A stretch of 8,104 nucleotides of DNA from Rickettsiales bacterium (GCA_002715305.1 PAYV01000012.1:1-8104); one strand, 5' to 3'; shown: positions 1 to 6,719, numbered from the stretch's first letter. Translations and numbers: made by a program. Notes: a model not told the origin generated them from the letters alone.

Positions 1-1
1 T

Positions 2-852
2 TTATTTTAGAATATTGGTCAATTTTTTCCTAATTGACTTTTTTACAATTTTTATATCAGTGATCATTGATCTAGAAGAAATTTTTTGAGTTTTATCACT
101 ACAAATAATCTTTTCTATTTTAGTAACTTTATCTATAAATTCGAAAGCTTTTTTTGAATTTTTATTAAGTGTATTTATAATTTGCTGAATAGTAACATTT
201 TCGTGGTTAGGATGCCAGCAATCATAGTCCGTTACCATTGCAACTGATGCGTAGCAAATTCCAGCCTCTATCGCTAACTTAGCTTCTGGCATATTTGTCA
301 TTCCTATAACATCACATCCCCAGGATCTATACATTTGTGATTCTGCCAATGTTGAAAATTGTGGACCTTCAATACAAACATAAGTTCCCTGAGGGTGAAA
401 TTTAATCTTTGATTTTTTTAAAGCATCACAACTAATTTTTCTTAAGTTATCACATACAGGTTTATGCATAGGAATATGGACTACTAAACCATCATCAAAA
501 AAAGTTTTTTCTCTTCTATATGTTTTATCTATAAACTGATTAATAACTACAAAATCTCCAGGCATAAAATCTTCCCGTAAACTACCAACTGCGGACAACG
601 AAATAATATTTTCAACACCAACCTTTTTTAAAATTTCTATGTTAGCTCTGTAATTTATACAAGATGGTGATAAATCGTGGTTTTTACCATGTCTAGGAAG
701 AAATGCTATTTTTTTTTTGTTTAGCTCACCTAAACATAAACTTGAAGAAGGCTTCCCAAAACTTGAAGAAATCAGAACCCATTTTTTTTTTTAAAGTTAG
801 GAATTTTATATAATCCACTTCCCCCAATGAAAGCGATATCAATTTTTTCCAT
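2..852 (-). CDS. mtnP: S-methyl-5'-thioadenosine phosphorylase, frameshifted in a poly(A) run
   Basis: This enzyme splits methylthioadenosine with phosphate into adenine and methylthioribose-1-phosphate (purine and methionine salvage, cytoplasmic). The ATG at 852-850 opens MEKIDIAFIGGSGLY, with the phosphate-binding GGSG loop. The rest lies in another frame: FLPRHGKNH, INYRANI, LSAVGSL, EGPQFST, YRSWGCDVIGMTNMPEAKLA and TDYDCW, where the Asp residues are the MTAP rather than PNP pattern. The switch falls in 11 consecutive A (coding strand, 792-782). As written, the first frame ends at TGA 774-772, giving 26 residues. Adding one base restores about 283 residues, the usual family length, with normal spacing between GSGLY and FGKPS. 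The longest open stretch without correction, from the TTG at 598, lacks the phosphate loop and is unlikely to be functional. Stop is TAA at 4-2. It lies 5 nt after petC, so it is probably the last visible operon member. The product is secure; whether the gene is intact is not. Confidence 0.9.
782..792 (-). other. 11-nt poly(A) tract (coding strand) at the mtnP frameshift
   Basis: The plus strand has 11 consecutive T here, so the mtnP coding strand reads TTT followed by 11 A and TGG. Upstream residues (PNFKKK) and downstream residues (WVLISSSFGKPS) are both convincing MTAP sequence but are out of frame by one. A 12th base would give FKKKKW. Possible causes are a homopolymer miscall, a real mutation, or a slippage site rescued during transcription. 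Confidence 0.85.
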
Positions 853-857
853 TTATT

Positions 858-1631
858 CTAATCTAAATCCTTCCAAATTTTTCTTTTCACGCCTAAGAGC
901 ATAATACTAAGAAGAATTAAAAAGAAAATTGTTTTTACTCCGAGACTCTTTCTAGTTTCCAATTCAGGTTCAGCTGTCCAAGCCAAAAAAGAAGTAACAT
1001 CTCTTGCAATTTGTGATTGACTAGCTTCAGTACCGTCATCGTATTCAACAATATCATCTTCTATCGGAGCTGGCATAGCAATTTGATGTCCAGGATAATA
1101 TTCGTTGTAATACATTCCTTCACTAGCTTCAAAATTTTCTGGATATTCTTTATAGCCATTTAAAAGGCTATATAAATAATCTGCTCCACCAGCTCTTGCT
1201 TTAGTAATTAATGAAAGATCAGGTGGATATGCACCATTATTTGCTACTCTAGCGGAGTTTACATTTTCATATGGACCAACAAATTTATCACTTAGTTTTG
1301 CAAATCTCGTAAACATTTCCCCTTCATCATTAGGTCCGTCTAATAATTCATATTCTGCGGCAATTGACTTAACTTCATCTTTTGTAAAGCCGATATCCTC
1401 GAGATCTCTGTATGCGATGTGTCTAATTCCATGACATCCCGCACAAACTTCCCTGTAAACTTTAAACCCCCTCTGGAGTGAAGCCTTGTCAAATCTTCCG
1501 AATATTCCATTGAAAGGCCAATTTTGCTCAATTAAATCAACTTTTGATCCAGCTGAAATTAAACTTTGAGGAAAGAAAAAAATAGATAGTAAAACAAATC
1601 CATAGATCTTGATGCATATATTATTTGACAT
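858..1631 (-). CDS. petC: cytochrome c1, haem subunit of cytochrome bc1
   Basis: This membrane-anchored c-type cytochrome of complex III passes electrons from the Rieske centre to soluble cytochrome c on the periplasmic side. I chose the ATG at 1631, giving 257 aa. It begins with a signal peptide (hydrophobic residues about 9-27, cleavage near LISA-G). The haem attachment site is C63-A-G-C66-H67 in VCAGCHGIRHIAYRDL. The conserved NGAYPPDLSLI follows at about 132-142. M186 in IAMPAP is the probable sixth haem ligand. ARDVTSFLAWTAEPE (209-223) leads into a C-terminal anchor helix (about 231-248) and a basic tail. Upstream in-frame starts (1646, 1769) would place most of the extension inside petB and bury the signal peptide, so they are disfavoured. 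The start overlaps the petB stop by 11 nt, which suggests translational coupling. The gene is intact. Confidence 0.95.
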   Translation of the reverse strand: MSNNICIKIYGFVLLSIFFFPQSLISAGSKVDLIEQNWPFNGIFGRFDKASLQRGFKVYREVCAGCHGIRHIAYRDLEDIGFTKDEVKSIAAEYELLDGPNDEGEMFTRFAKLSDKFVGPYENVNSARVANNGAYPPDLSLITKARAGGADYLYSLLNGYKEYPENFEASEGMYYNEYYPGHQIAMPAPIEDDIVEYDDGTEASQSQIARDVTSFLAWTAEPELETRKSLGVKTIFFLILLSIMLLGVKRKIWKDLD

Positions 1632-2892
1632 AACTCTCTGAGACATCTTTTTCGTTTCTAGCTTCACCATCAAATTTTTCTGACAGAACAGCCGCAGAAA
1701 TGCTCGAGGGCAAACCCGACACTTTTTCAAACTTTGACAGCATAGGCATAATAATAAGAAAAAATGCAAAATAGTAGAATGTTGCTAATCTAGATATTAA
1801 AACATATATCCCCTCAGCTGGCATTGCACCAACCCAACCTAGAACCAAACTATTAACAAAAAATAACCAAAAAAATTGTTTATAATAGGGTCTAAAGTTT
1901 GCACTTCTTACTTTATGTTTGTCTAACCAAGGTAATATAAATAGAACAGCTACTGCTGCAAACATCAATAACACTCCCATCAATTTATCTGGAACAGCTC
2001 TGAGGATAGCGTAAAATGGTAAAAAATACCATTCAGGCACTATATGCGCTGGTGTTTGCAAAGGGTTAGCTGGTATATAGTTGTCTGGATGACCTAAAAA
2101 ATTTGGTGCAAAAAATACTAAAACAGCATAGATGACCAAAAATACACCAAGACCCAAATAATCTTTAACAGTATAATATGGGTGAAAGGGAATTGTATCT
2201 CCATCTGATTTAACATCTATACCTGTTGGATTGTTAGATCCGAATTGGTGAAGAGCAACTAGGTGTAAAGCTACAACACCAACAATTGCAAAGGGTAGTA
2301 AGTAATGAAGAACAAAAAATCTTGTTAAGGTTGGATTATCTACAGAAAAACCTCCCCAGAGAAAGGTTACAATATAATCACCAACGATAGGAAAAGCAGA
2401 AAATAAATTAGTTATAACAGTTGCTCCCCAAAAGCTCATTTGCCCCCAAGGTAAAACATATCCCATAAAAGCTGTTGCCATCATTAGTAGGAGAATTACT
2501 ACACCTAACATCCATAGGATTTCTCTTGGCGACTTATATGAACCATAATATAGGCCTCTAAAGATATGGATATAAACAATAATAAAAAACATTGAAGCTC
2601 CATTCATATGGATATACCTCAAAAGCCAACCGTTATTAACATCTCTCATAATTCTTTCAACGCTATCAAATGCTAACTCTGTATCAGCTGTGTATTGCAT
2701 GGCAAGAAGAATCCCAGTAACAATCATTATTACAAGAGTAATACCTGCTAGTGATCCAAAGTTCCAAAAATAATTAAGGTTTTTTGGAGTTGGATAATCT
2801 CTTAAGTTATGGTTGATAAAAGTAAAAACTGGTAGACGTTTATCTATCCATTCAACCAAACCTTTTTTTTCATTAATATCATTTTCATTCAT
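1621..2892 (-). CDS. petB: cytochrome b, core subunit of cytochrome bc1
   Basis: This inner-membrane quinol oxidase/reductase subunit carries haems bL and bH and both quinone sites. The 423 residues fit the standalone bacterial form; it is not fused to c1 as in Bradyrhizobium-type fbcH. Four haem-ligand histidines sit in the expected 14-residue pairs: H95/H109 in RYIHMNGASMFFIIVYIHIF and H196/H210 in VLHYLLPFAIVGVVALH. The Qo-site PEWY motif is at 286-289, after NPLQTPAHIV. GYVLPWGQMSFWGATVITN (144-162) is the conserved cd-loop region. Roughly eight membrane helices are visible, the last around 363-385, followed by a soluble tail ending SESYVK. The ATG at 2892 is preceded by AGGA at 8 nt, which overlaps the petA stop region. 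There are only 5 nt between the petA stop and this start. Confidence 0.97.
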   Translation of the reverse strand: MNENDINEKKGLVEWIDKRLPVFTFINHNLRDYPTPKNLNYFWNFGSLAGITLVIMIVTGILLAMQYTADTELAFDSVERIMRDVNNGWLLRYIHMNGASMFFIIVYIHIFRGLYYGSYKSPREILWMLGVVILLLMMATAFMGYVLPWGQMSFWGATVITNLFSAFPIVGDYIVTFLWGGFSVDNPTLTRFFVLHYLLPFAIVGVVALHLVALHQFGSNNPTGIDVKSDGDTIPFHPYYTVKDYLGLGVFLVIYAVLVFFAPNFLGHPDNYIPANPLQTPAHIVPEWYFLPFYAILRAVPDKLMGVLLMFAAVAVLFILPWLDKHKVRSANFRPYYKQFFWLFFVNSLVLGWVGAMPAEGIYVLISRLATFYYFAFFLIIMPMLSKFEKVSGLPSSISAAVLSEKFDGEARNEKDVSESYVK

Positions 2893-2897
2893 AATAT

Positions 2898-3455
2898 TTA
2901 TCCTATTTTAATTATATCTTCGCTAACAAATTCATAGGGTGGAATTTCTAAATTCAGTGGTGCAGGCCCTTTCCTAATTCTACCTGATGTATCATAGTGT
3001 GAACCATGACAAGGACAAAACCATCCGCCAAATTCACCCTTGCTGTCTCCAACCTTTTGACCGAGCGGAACGCATCCTAGATGTGTGCAAACGCCTACGA
3101 CTACAAGCCATTTAGGATTTTTAACTCTGGATTGATCAGTTTCCTTGTGATTTAAACCTTCAACATCAATATTTTGGGCAGAGGATATATCCTCTAGAGT
3201 TCTATGCCTTATAAATATTGGTTTACCTCTCCACATTACTGTGAGATTTTGTCCTTCTTCCAAAGGAGATAAATCTACTTCTGTTGTAGAGAGAGCTAAC
3301 ACATCTTTGGCCGGATTCATCGTATTAATTAAGGCGAGTCCGGTTACGGCTCCACCAGCCAAGGCTAGACCAGTAGTGGTAATGAACAAAAAATCTCTTT
3401 TTTCTTCATCAATCTGACTGCCTTGACTTTTATTAATTATATCTTCTTTTTTCAT
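2898..3455 (-). CDS. petA: Rieske iron-sulfur subunit of cytochrome bc1
   Basis: This [2Fe-2S] protein takes the first electron from quinol at the Qo site and hands it to cytochrome c1. The two cluster boxes are complete: C123-T-H125-L-G-C128 and C147-P-C149-H150-G-S-H. The cluster ligands are C123, H125, C147 and H150, and C128/C149 form the expected disulfide. The N-terminal anchor (about 22-45) is preceded by EEKRDFLF. This is a Tat-like signal in which the usual Arg-Arg is Lys19-Arg20. I start at the ATG at 3455 (185 aa) because AGGG lies 7 nt upstream; an in-frame TTG at 3461 adds only two residues and sits too close to that site. It is the first gene of the bc1 operon and diverges from hemF across a 48-bp spacer. 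Confidence 0.96.
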   Translation of the reverse strand: MKKEDIINKSQGSQIDEEKRDFLFITTTGLALAGGAVTGLALINTMNPAKDVLALSTTEVDLSPLEEGQNLTVMWRGKPIFIRHRTLEDISSAQNIDVEGLNHKETDQSRVKNPKWLVVVGVCTHLGCVPLGQKVGDSKGEFGGWFCPCHGSHYDTSGRIRKGPAPLNLEIPPYEFVSEDIIKIG

Positions 3456-3503
3456 TTGCAAACCCTAGTCTATTATAATATAAAAATCAAATTTTATAAA
3501 ACA
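3456..3503. promoter_or_regulatory. divergent petA / hemF promoter region
   Basis: These 48 bp are all that separates two divergent genes, so both promoters must lie here or reach into the genes. TATTATAATA (3471-3480) is a perfect palindrome and gives a consensus TATAAT -10 on each strand (3474-3479 plus, 3477-3472 minus). No clear -35 element is visible for either direction. AGGG for petA is at 3466-3463. If the minus-strand -10 is exactly this one, the petA leader would be only about 10 nt and cut into that ribosome site, so the petA promoter may use another -10. hemF has no obvious Shine-Dalgarno sequence. Confidence 0.5.
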
Positions 3504-4361
3504 ATGAAAAAAATTGATCAAAATAAAAAAGTTGTAGCCGAATGGTTTGAGCTTTTAAGAAACAAGATTTGCTCAGAATTAGAAAAAATCGAAGGAAATA
3601 GTTCTAAAGAAGTTTCAAAATTTAAAAAAAAAAAGTGGTTCAGAGATAAGAATAAAAAAAAAGATCTTGGCGGAGGAGAAATGAGTCTTCTTAGAGGAAA
3701 AGTATTTGAGAAAGCAGGCGTAAATATTTCCACTGTTTACGGTAATTTCTCCGATAAATTGAAGGGTAAAATTCCAGGTACAGACAAAAAAAGCGACTTT
3801 TGGGCATCTGGTATTTCTGTGGTAGTTCATCCGTTTTCTCCAAAAATTCCAGCAATTCATATGAATACAAGGTTTATAGTTACTGAAAAAAAATGGTTTG
3901 GAGGCGGAGTAGATATAACTCCAACTGATAAGAAATCTTCTAGCTCAAAATTACATGCGAAACTTTTACATAAAGCACTTAAAAAGGTATGTAATGATTA
4001 TGACAAAAACTCTTATTCTAAATTTAAAAAATGGTGTGATGAATATTTTTTTTTACCCCATCGACAAGAAAAAAGAGGACTAGGTGGAATTTTTTATGAC
4101 TACTTAGATTCATCGAATTGGAATAATGATTTTAATTTTACAAAAAATGTAGGTATTACGTTTCTCGAAGTATACAAACAAATTGTCATGGAGTCTAAAA
4201 ATATTACATGGACAAACGAAGATAAAAAACTTCAATCATTTAGAAGGGCAAGATATACAGAATTTAACCTTTTATATGATCGAGGGACAAAATTTGGGCT
4301 TGAAACTGAAGGCAATATTGAAGCTATTTTTATGTCTTTACCTCCATCTGCTAGTTGGTAA
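3504..4361 (+). CDS. hemF: oxygen-dependent coproporphyrinogen III oxidase
   Basis: HemF decarboxylates coproporphyrinogen III to protoporphyrinogen IX using O2, a late step of haem synthesis in the cytoplasm. The ATG at 3504 gives 285 aa, the family's usual size; an earlier in-frame start would run back into petA. Landmarks in order are LGGGEMSLLRGKVFEKAGVN (55-74), FWASGISVVVHP (99-110), HMNTRFIVTEKKWFGGGVDI (119-138), WCDEYFFLPHRQEKRGLGGI (177-196), YTEFNLLYDRGTKFGLETEG (251-270) and the C-terminal MSLPP. Histidines matching the E. coli metal and active-site set are H109, H119, H156 and H186. The N-terminal part is very lysine rich and contains an 11-A run that is read in frame here, unlike the one in mtnP. 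Being oxygen dependent, it fits an aerobic lifestyle. The 3' end overlaps the convergent CCA-family gene by 24 nt. Confidence 0.97.
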   Translation: MKKIDQNKKVVAEWFELLRNKICSELEKIEGNSSKEVSKFKKKKWFRDKNKKKDLGGGEMSLLRGKVFEKAGVNISTVYGNFSDKLKGKIPGTDKKSDFWASGISVVVHPFSPKIPAIHMNTRFIVTEKKWFGGGVDITPTDKKSSSSKLHAKLLHKALKKVCNDYDKNSYSKFKKWCDEYFFLPHRQEKRGLGGIFYDYLDSSNWNNDFNFTKNVGITFLEVYKQIVMESKNITWTNEDKKLQSFRRARYTEFNLLYDRGTKFGLETEGNIEAIFMSLPPSASW

Positions 4362-5567
4362 TTTTTTCAAATAATTTAAACAATCATTCTTGGTTGGAAT
4401 ACATTGTTTTTCTAACCACCATTTTTTTGTCTTTTGAAGAACAATTCCAATAATTTTACCTTCGGTAAAACCGTGATTAATAATGTCTTTTCCATTCAAT
4501 GGAAATTTTTTAGGTGTAAATTTGATAACAAATTTCAAAAGCTTTTTTAAATCTGAGGTAGAAATTTTTTTATCAACGCTATCAAATATTAGTTGGTCAA
4601 TAATAATTTCTTTTTGATGACTATACACTAAAACTTTTATTTTATTAGGTTCATACGAATGTATTTTTACTTTATTCATAAATCTTTCAAAAATTTTTTT
4701 TGAAACTCTCATTTCATCTATTTTATTTTTGGTTAACTTATTAAATCTTAATAAAAATTTTATCCTTCTTAATGAAGATTTCATTTCAATATTTCTTTCA
4801 ATTCTGCAAAGATCAGAGAATTTAGAAATGTTAATCTTTTTCCCAAGCGATAATTCAATGAATAATTTAATCTTTTCTATACTATTCTTGTTCTCAATAT
4901 TTTTTAGTACCAATATTTTTCTAATTTCATCTATTCTTCTTTCAAATGAAAGGTTTTTTATCTTATTTTTTTTCAACAAACAAAACTTTAGTCCAGAATT
5001 GTCTAATTTTTTTGAGTATTTAAATGAAAATCTGATAAATCTTAAAATTCTCAAATAATCTTCTTCAATTCTTTTTATTGGTTCTCCAATAAATTTGACT
5101 TTACCTTTCTTTAAATCTTGTATTCCATTAAATGGGTCGAAAATTCTCCCTTTTGTATCACAATATATTGAATTTATTGTAAAATCTCTTCTCAAGGCAT
5201 CATCTAAAAGGTTATCAGTGTACTCTATTTTCGCCCACCTTCCGTCAGTTTCCAAATCTTTTCTCATGGAAGTAATCTCTATTATTTGTCTTTCAAAATG
5301 AACTACAATTGAACCAAAGCCTATTCCTACATCCGTAAATTTTATTTTATTTTTTCTTAAAATATCTGTTAATTGTTTGATTTTTAAATCTACTACAATG
5401 TCGCTACCTGATGAAATTTTTTTATCTAAGATAAGGTCCCTTACGTTTCCGCCAATAATATATAAATTACCATTATGATTAGAAATTAAGCTCTCCAATT
5501 TTTTTATAGTTTCTATTTCAAGTCCTAATTTTTTTGATAGGGATAAAAATTTACTTATTTTTCTCAC
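4338..5567 (-). CDS. CCA tRNA nucleotidyltransferase / poly(A) polymerase family protein
   Basis: Class II nucleotidyltransferase superfamily, most likely the enzyme that adds or repairs the CCA end of tRNAs. The start is GTG (5567-5565), inside the end of the upstream small-protein gene, with CAGG about 8 nt before it; no ATG lies nearby. The 409 residues fit the alphaproteobacterial family. Visible motifs are YIIGGNVRDLIL (36-47), FGSIVVHFERQIIEITSMRK (84-103), DDALRRDFTINSIYCD (122-137), FDPFNGIQDL (143-152) and EEDYLRILRFIRF (168-180), plus a C-terminal FPLNGKD with a WW pair. The catalytic DxD after VRD is unusual: the sequence reads G54-S-D56-I-V-V-D60, so one of the two expected aspartates is missing or shifted. 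Family membership is clear, but CCA addition versus poly(A) polymerase or reduced activity cannot be settled here. The C-terminal half is very Lys/Ile rich and poorly conserved. Confidence 0.88.
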   Translation of the reverse strand: MRKISKFLSLSKKLGLEIETIKKLESLISNHNGNLYIIGGNVRDLILDKKISSGSDIVVDLKIKQLTDILRKNKIKFTDVGIGFGSIVVHFERQIIEITSMRKDLETDGRWAKIEYTDNLLDDALRRDFTINSIYCDTKGRIFDPFNGIQDLKKGKVKFIGEPIKRIEEDYLRILRFIRFSFKYSKKLDNSGLKFCLLKKNKIKNLSFERRIDEIRKILVLKNIENKNSIEKIKLFIELSLGKKINISKFSDLCRIERNIEMKSSLRRIKFLLRFNKLTKNKIDEMRVSKKIFERFMNKVKIHSYEPNKIKVLVYSHQKEIIIDQLIFDSVDKKISTSDLKKLLKFVIKFTPKKFPLNGKDIINHGFTEGKIIGIVLQKTKKWWLEKQCIPTKNDCLNYLKKLPTSRWR

Positions 5568-5793
5568 TAAAAAAACCTGGTTTTATTGACTCTCCATCAT
5601 ATTCGGGTGGATTATACTTGGAGTTAATATTTTCCTTATTGTTATAGTTATAAAATAAGAGTAAGAATAAAATTATTGAAGAAATTAAAATCGAATTAAA
5701 TAAAACGATTTTTTTCTTAGGAATTCTTGTCGAAAGAAAAATTATAAGTAGTAATAAAAAAAATATTAAAAAAATAAAAATTTTAATCACCAT
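5551..5793 (-). CDS. small two-helix membrane protein, DUF6111-like
   Basis: An 80-residue protein with two hydrophobic helices (about 3-21 and 28-47) separated by a basic RIPKKK turn. A polar tail follows, with NPPEYDGESIKPGFF at 61-75. The 17-nt overlap with the start of the CCA-family gene and the length typical of a real small gene support it as coding. From memory, alphaproteobacterial DUF6111 proteins share this layout (two helices, then a Y-x-P-P...G...PG-x-F tail) and often sit beside the CCA transferase gene; that link is inference. The function is unknown. The ATG at 5793 has no clear Shine-Dalgarno site. It is probably cotranscribed with the downstream CCA-family gene. Confidence 0.72.
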   Translation of the reverse strand: MVIKIFIFLIFFLLLLIIFLSTRIPKKKIVLFNSILISSIILFLLLFYNYNNKENINSKYNPPEYDGESIKPGFFSEKNK

Positions 5794-5887
5794 ATCTACT
5801 TAACACATTTAGTTGTTTAATTAAATTATTTAAGATTAATAAAATAATAAATATTGCAATGATATTAATTTACTTTACAAAGTAACA
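5794..5887. promoter_or_regulatory. AT-rich divergent spacer between the small membrane gene and eipB
   Basis: This 94-bp spacer must hold promoters for both directions. It contains the palindromes TTTAATTAAA (5816-5825) and TTAAAT-T-ATTTAA (5821-5833), which may be chance in such AT-rich DNA. On the plus strand TTGTTT (5813-5818) and TTAATA (5836-5841) are 17 nt apart, a weak promoter-like pair. No convincing Shine-Dalgarno sequence precedes either start codon. Confidence 0.4.
5870..5885. repeat. inverted repeat next to the eipB start codon
   Basis: TTACTTT-AC-AAAGTAA is a dyad of two perfect 7-bp arms with a 2-bp centre, ending 2 nt before the eipB ATG. The centre is too short for a stable RNA hairpin loop, so a DNA-binding protein site is the more natural reading. 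No regulator family is recognised from it, and AT richness makes chance possible. Confidence 0.4.
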
Positions 5888-6685
5888 ATGAAAAAAATTA
5901 ATATAGTTATCTTATTATTTTCTTTAATGAATTTTAAAAGCGTTTTAGCTGATAATCATCTACATTCATATCAAAGTATTTATGATATTACTCTTGGGGA
6001 ATCTAAAATTAATCCTCAACTTGGTAAAACATATGTAACTAAGGCAAGTGGCGAATTATTTGTTGATTGGCTTAATAATTGCTCCTCATGGGTCTCTAAT
6101 CAGAGAATGGTTACGAGATTCATTAATTCATTCGGAGTAGGGACTCTTAGTGAAATAAACTATTCCCTTGTTGAATCCATATCTGGTAACAGACTTAAGT
6201 TTTCATTAGAAGTGAAGGAAAATGCAGAATTAGTTGAAAGAACTTTTGGTGAGGCAAAAAAAGATGGTGATGAAATTAATATAAGCTTTGAGCTTCCTCA
6301 AAAAGATCCAATTACCTTCCCAAATGATGTAATTTTTCCACATCAATTTCTAGTGGATGTTTTGAAGAATATGGTTGAAGGGGAGCAGATGTTAGTCAAG
6401 AAAGTTTATGAGGGAACTATTCCAGACAAATTTTTTAATATTTCAGTTTTTTTTACATCAGAAACTTTTAAAGAGAAAAACAAGGCATTACCGGGATCAG
6501 TGGACAAAAAATTCTTTAAAATCAGGTTAGCTTATTATCAAGACAAGACGCCCACACCAATGTTGGAAATAACTCAGCATGTAAACAAAGAAGGTATTGC
6601 CAGTTATTATAAGTTTGATTACCCTGAATATAGCTTAGAAATGAATTTAAAAAAATTAAATTTGGTAGAAATACCTTGTGATTAG
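5888..6685 (+). CDS. eipB: EipB-like periplasmic cell-envelope integrity protein (DUF1849)
   Basis: A secreted protein of 265 aa. Residues 1-21 form a signal peptide ending VLA before DNHLHSYQSIYDITLGES. The opening YDITLG, the ASGELFVDW stretch, the central IFPHQFLVDVLKNMVEGEQM (149-168), VYEG (173-176) and the late Y-x-F-D-Y-P-E-Y-S-L-E-M-N-L pattern match the layout of EipB/DUF1849. Members are beta-rich periplasmic proteins needed for envelope integrity in Brucella. Only two cysteines lie in the mature part, C65 (NNCSSW) and C264 (third from the ATC-free tail end, EIPCD), matching the pair that forms the conserved EipB disulfide. The ATG at 5888 lacks a clear Shine-Dalgarno site. It is monocistronic, convergent with amtB, and followed by a strong hairpin. 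The family call is by remembered pattern; the exact function in this organism is inferred. Confidence 0.85.
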   Translation: MKKINIVILLFSLMNFKSVLADNHLHSYQSIYDITLGESKINPQLGKTYVTKASGELFVDWLNNCSSWVSNQRMVTRFINSFGVGTLSEINYSLVESISGNRLKFSLEVKENAELVERTFGEAKKDGDEINISFELPQKDPITFPNDVIFPHQFLVDVLKNMVEGEQMLVKKVYEGTIPDKFFNISVFFTSETFKEKNKALPGSVDKKFFKIRLAYYQDKTPTPMLEITQHVNKEGIASYYKFDYPEYSLEMNLKKLNLVEIPCD

Positions 6686-6687
6686 TT

Positions 6688-6719
6688 TAATGACAGGGTC
6701 TTTACAGACCCTGTCATTA
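6688..6719. terminator. 14-bp hairpin between convergent eipB and amtB
   Basis: TAATGACAGGGTCT (6688-6701), loop TTAC, AGACCCTGTCATTA (6706-6719) form a perfect stem. It begins 2 nt after the eipB stop and ends 14 nt from the amtB stop. The stem reads equally in both directions, so it can serve both genes. Neither side has the long U-tract of a classical intrinsic terminator (TTATGGGG follows on plus, AACTAATC on minus), so it may act with Rho or protect mRNA 3' ends. Confidence 0.75.

Noticed and set aside
2..598. mtnP as a short 198-residue protein from a TTG start
   Set aside because: Clear family sequence (PRHGKNH, NYRANI) continues upstream in the same frame, and the phosphate-binding loop follows in another frame up to 852.
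1632..1769. N-terminal extension of cytochrome c1 to an upstream start at 1769
   Set aside because: It would overlap petB by about 150 nt and put about 46 residues before a good signal peptide.
3621..3634. 11-A run in hemF as a second frameshift
   Set aside because: The run plus the following G keeps the frame, and HemF motifs continue uninterrupted on both sides.
3518..3860. Minus-strand open frames inside hemF
   Set aside because: hemF is full length with its family motifs; the antisense frames only mirror its Lys-rich codons.
4729..5058. Plus-strand open frame of 109 codons
   Set aside because: It lies wholly antisense to the well-supported CCA-family gene; its Phe/Leu/Ile-rich sequence is the complement of Lys/Asn-rich coding sequence.
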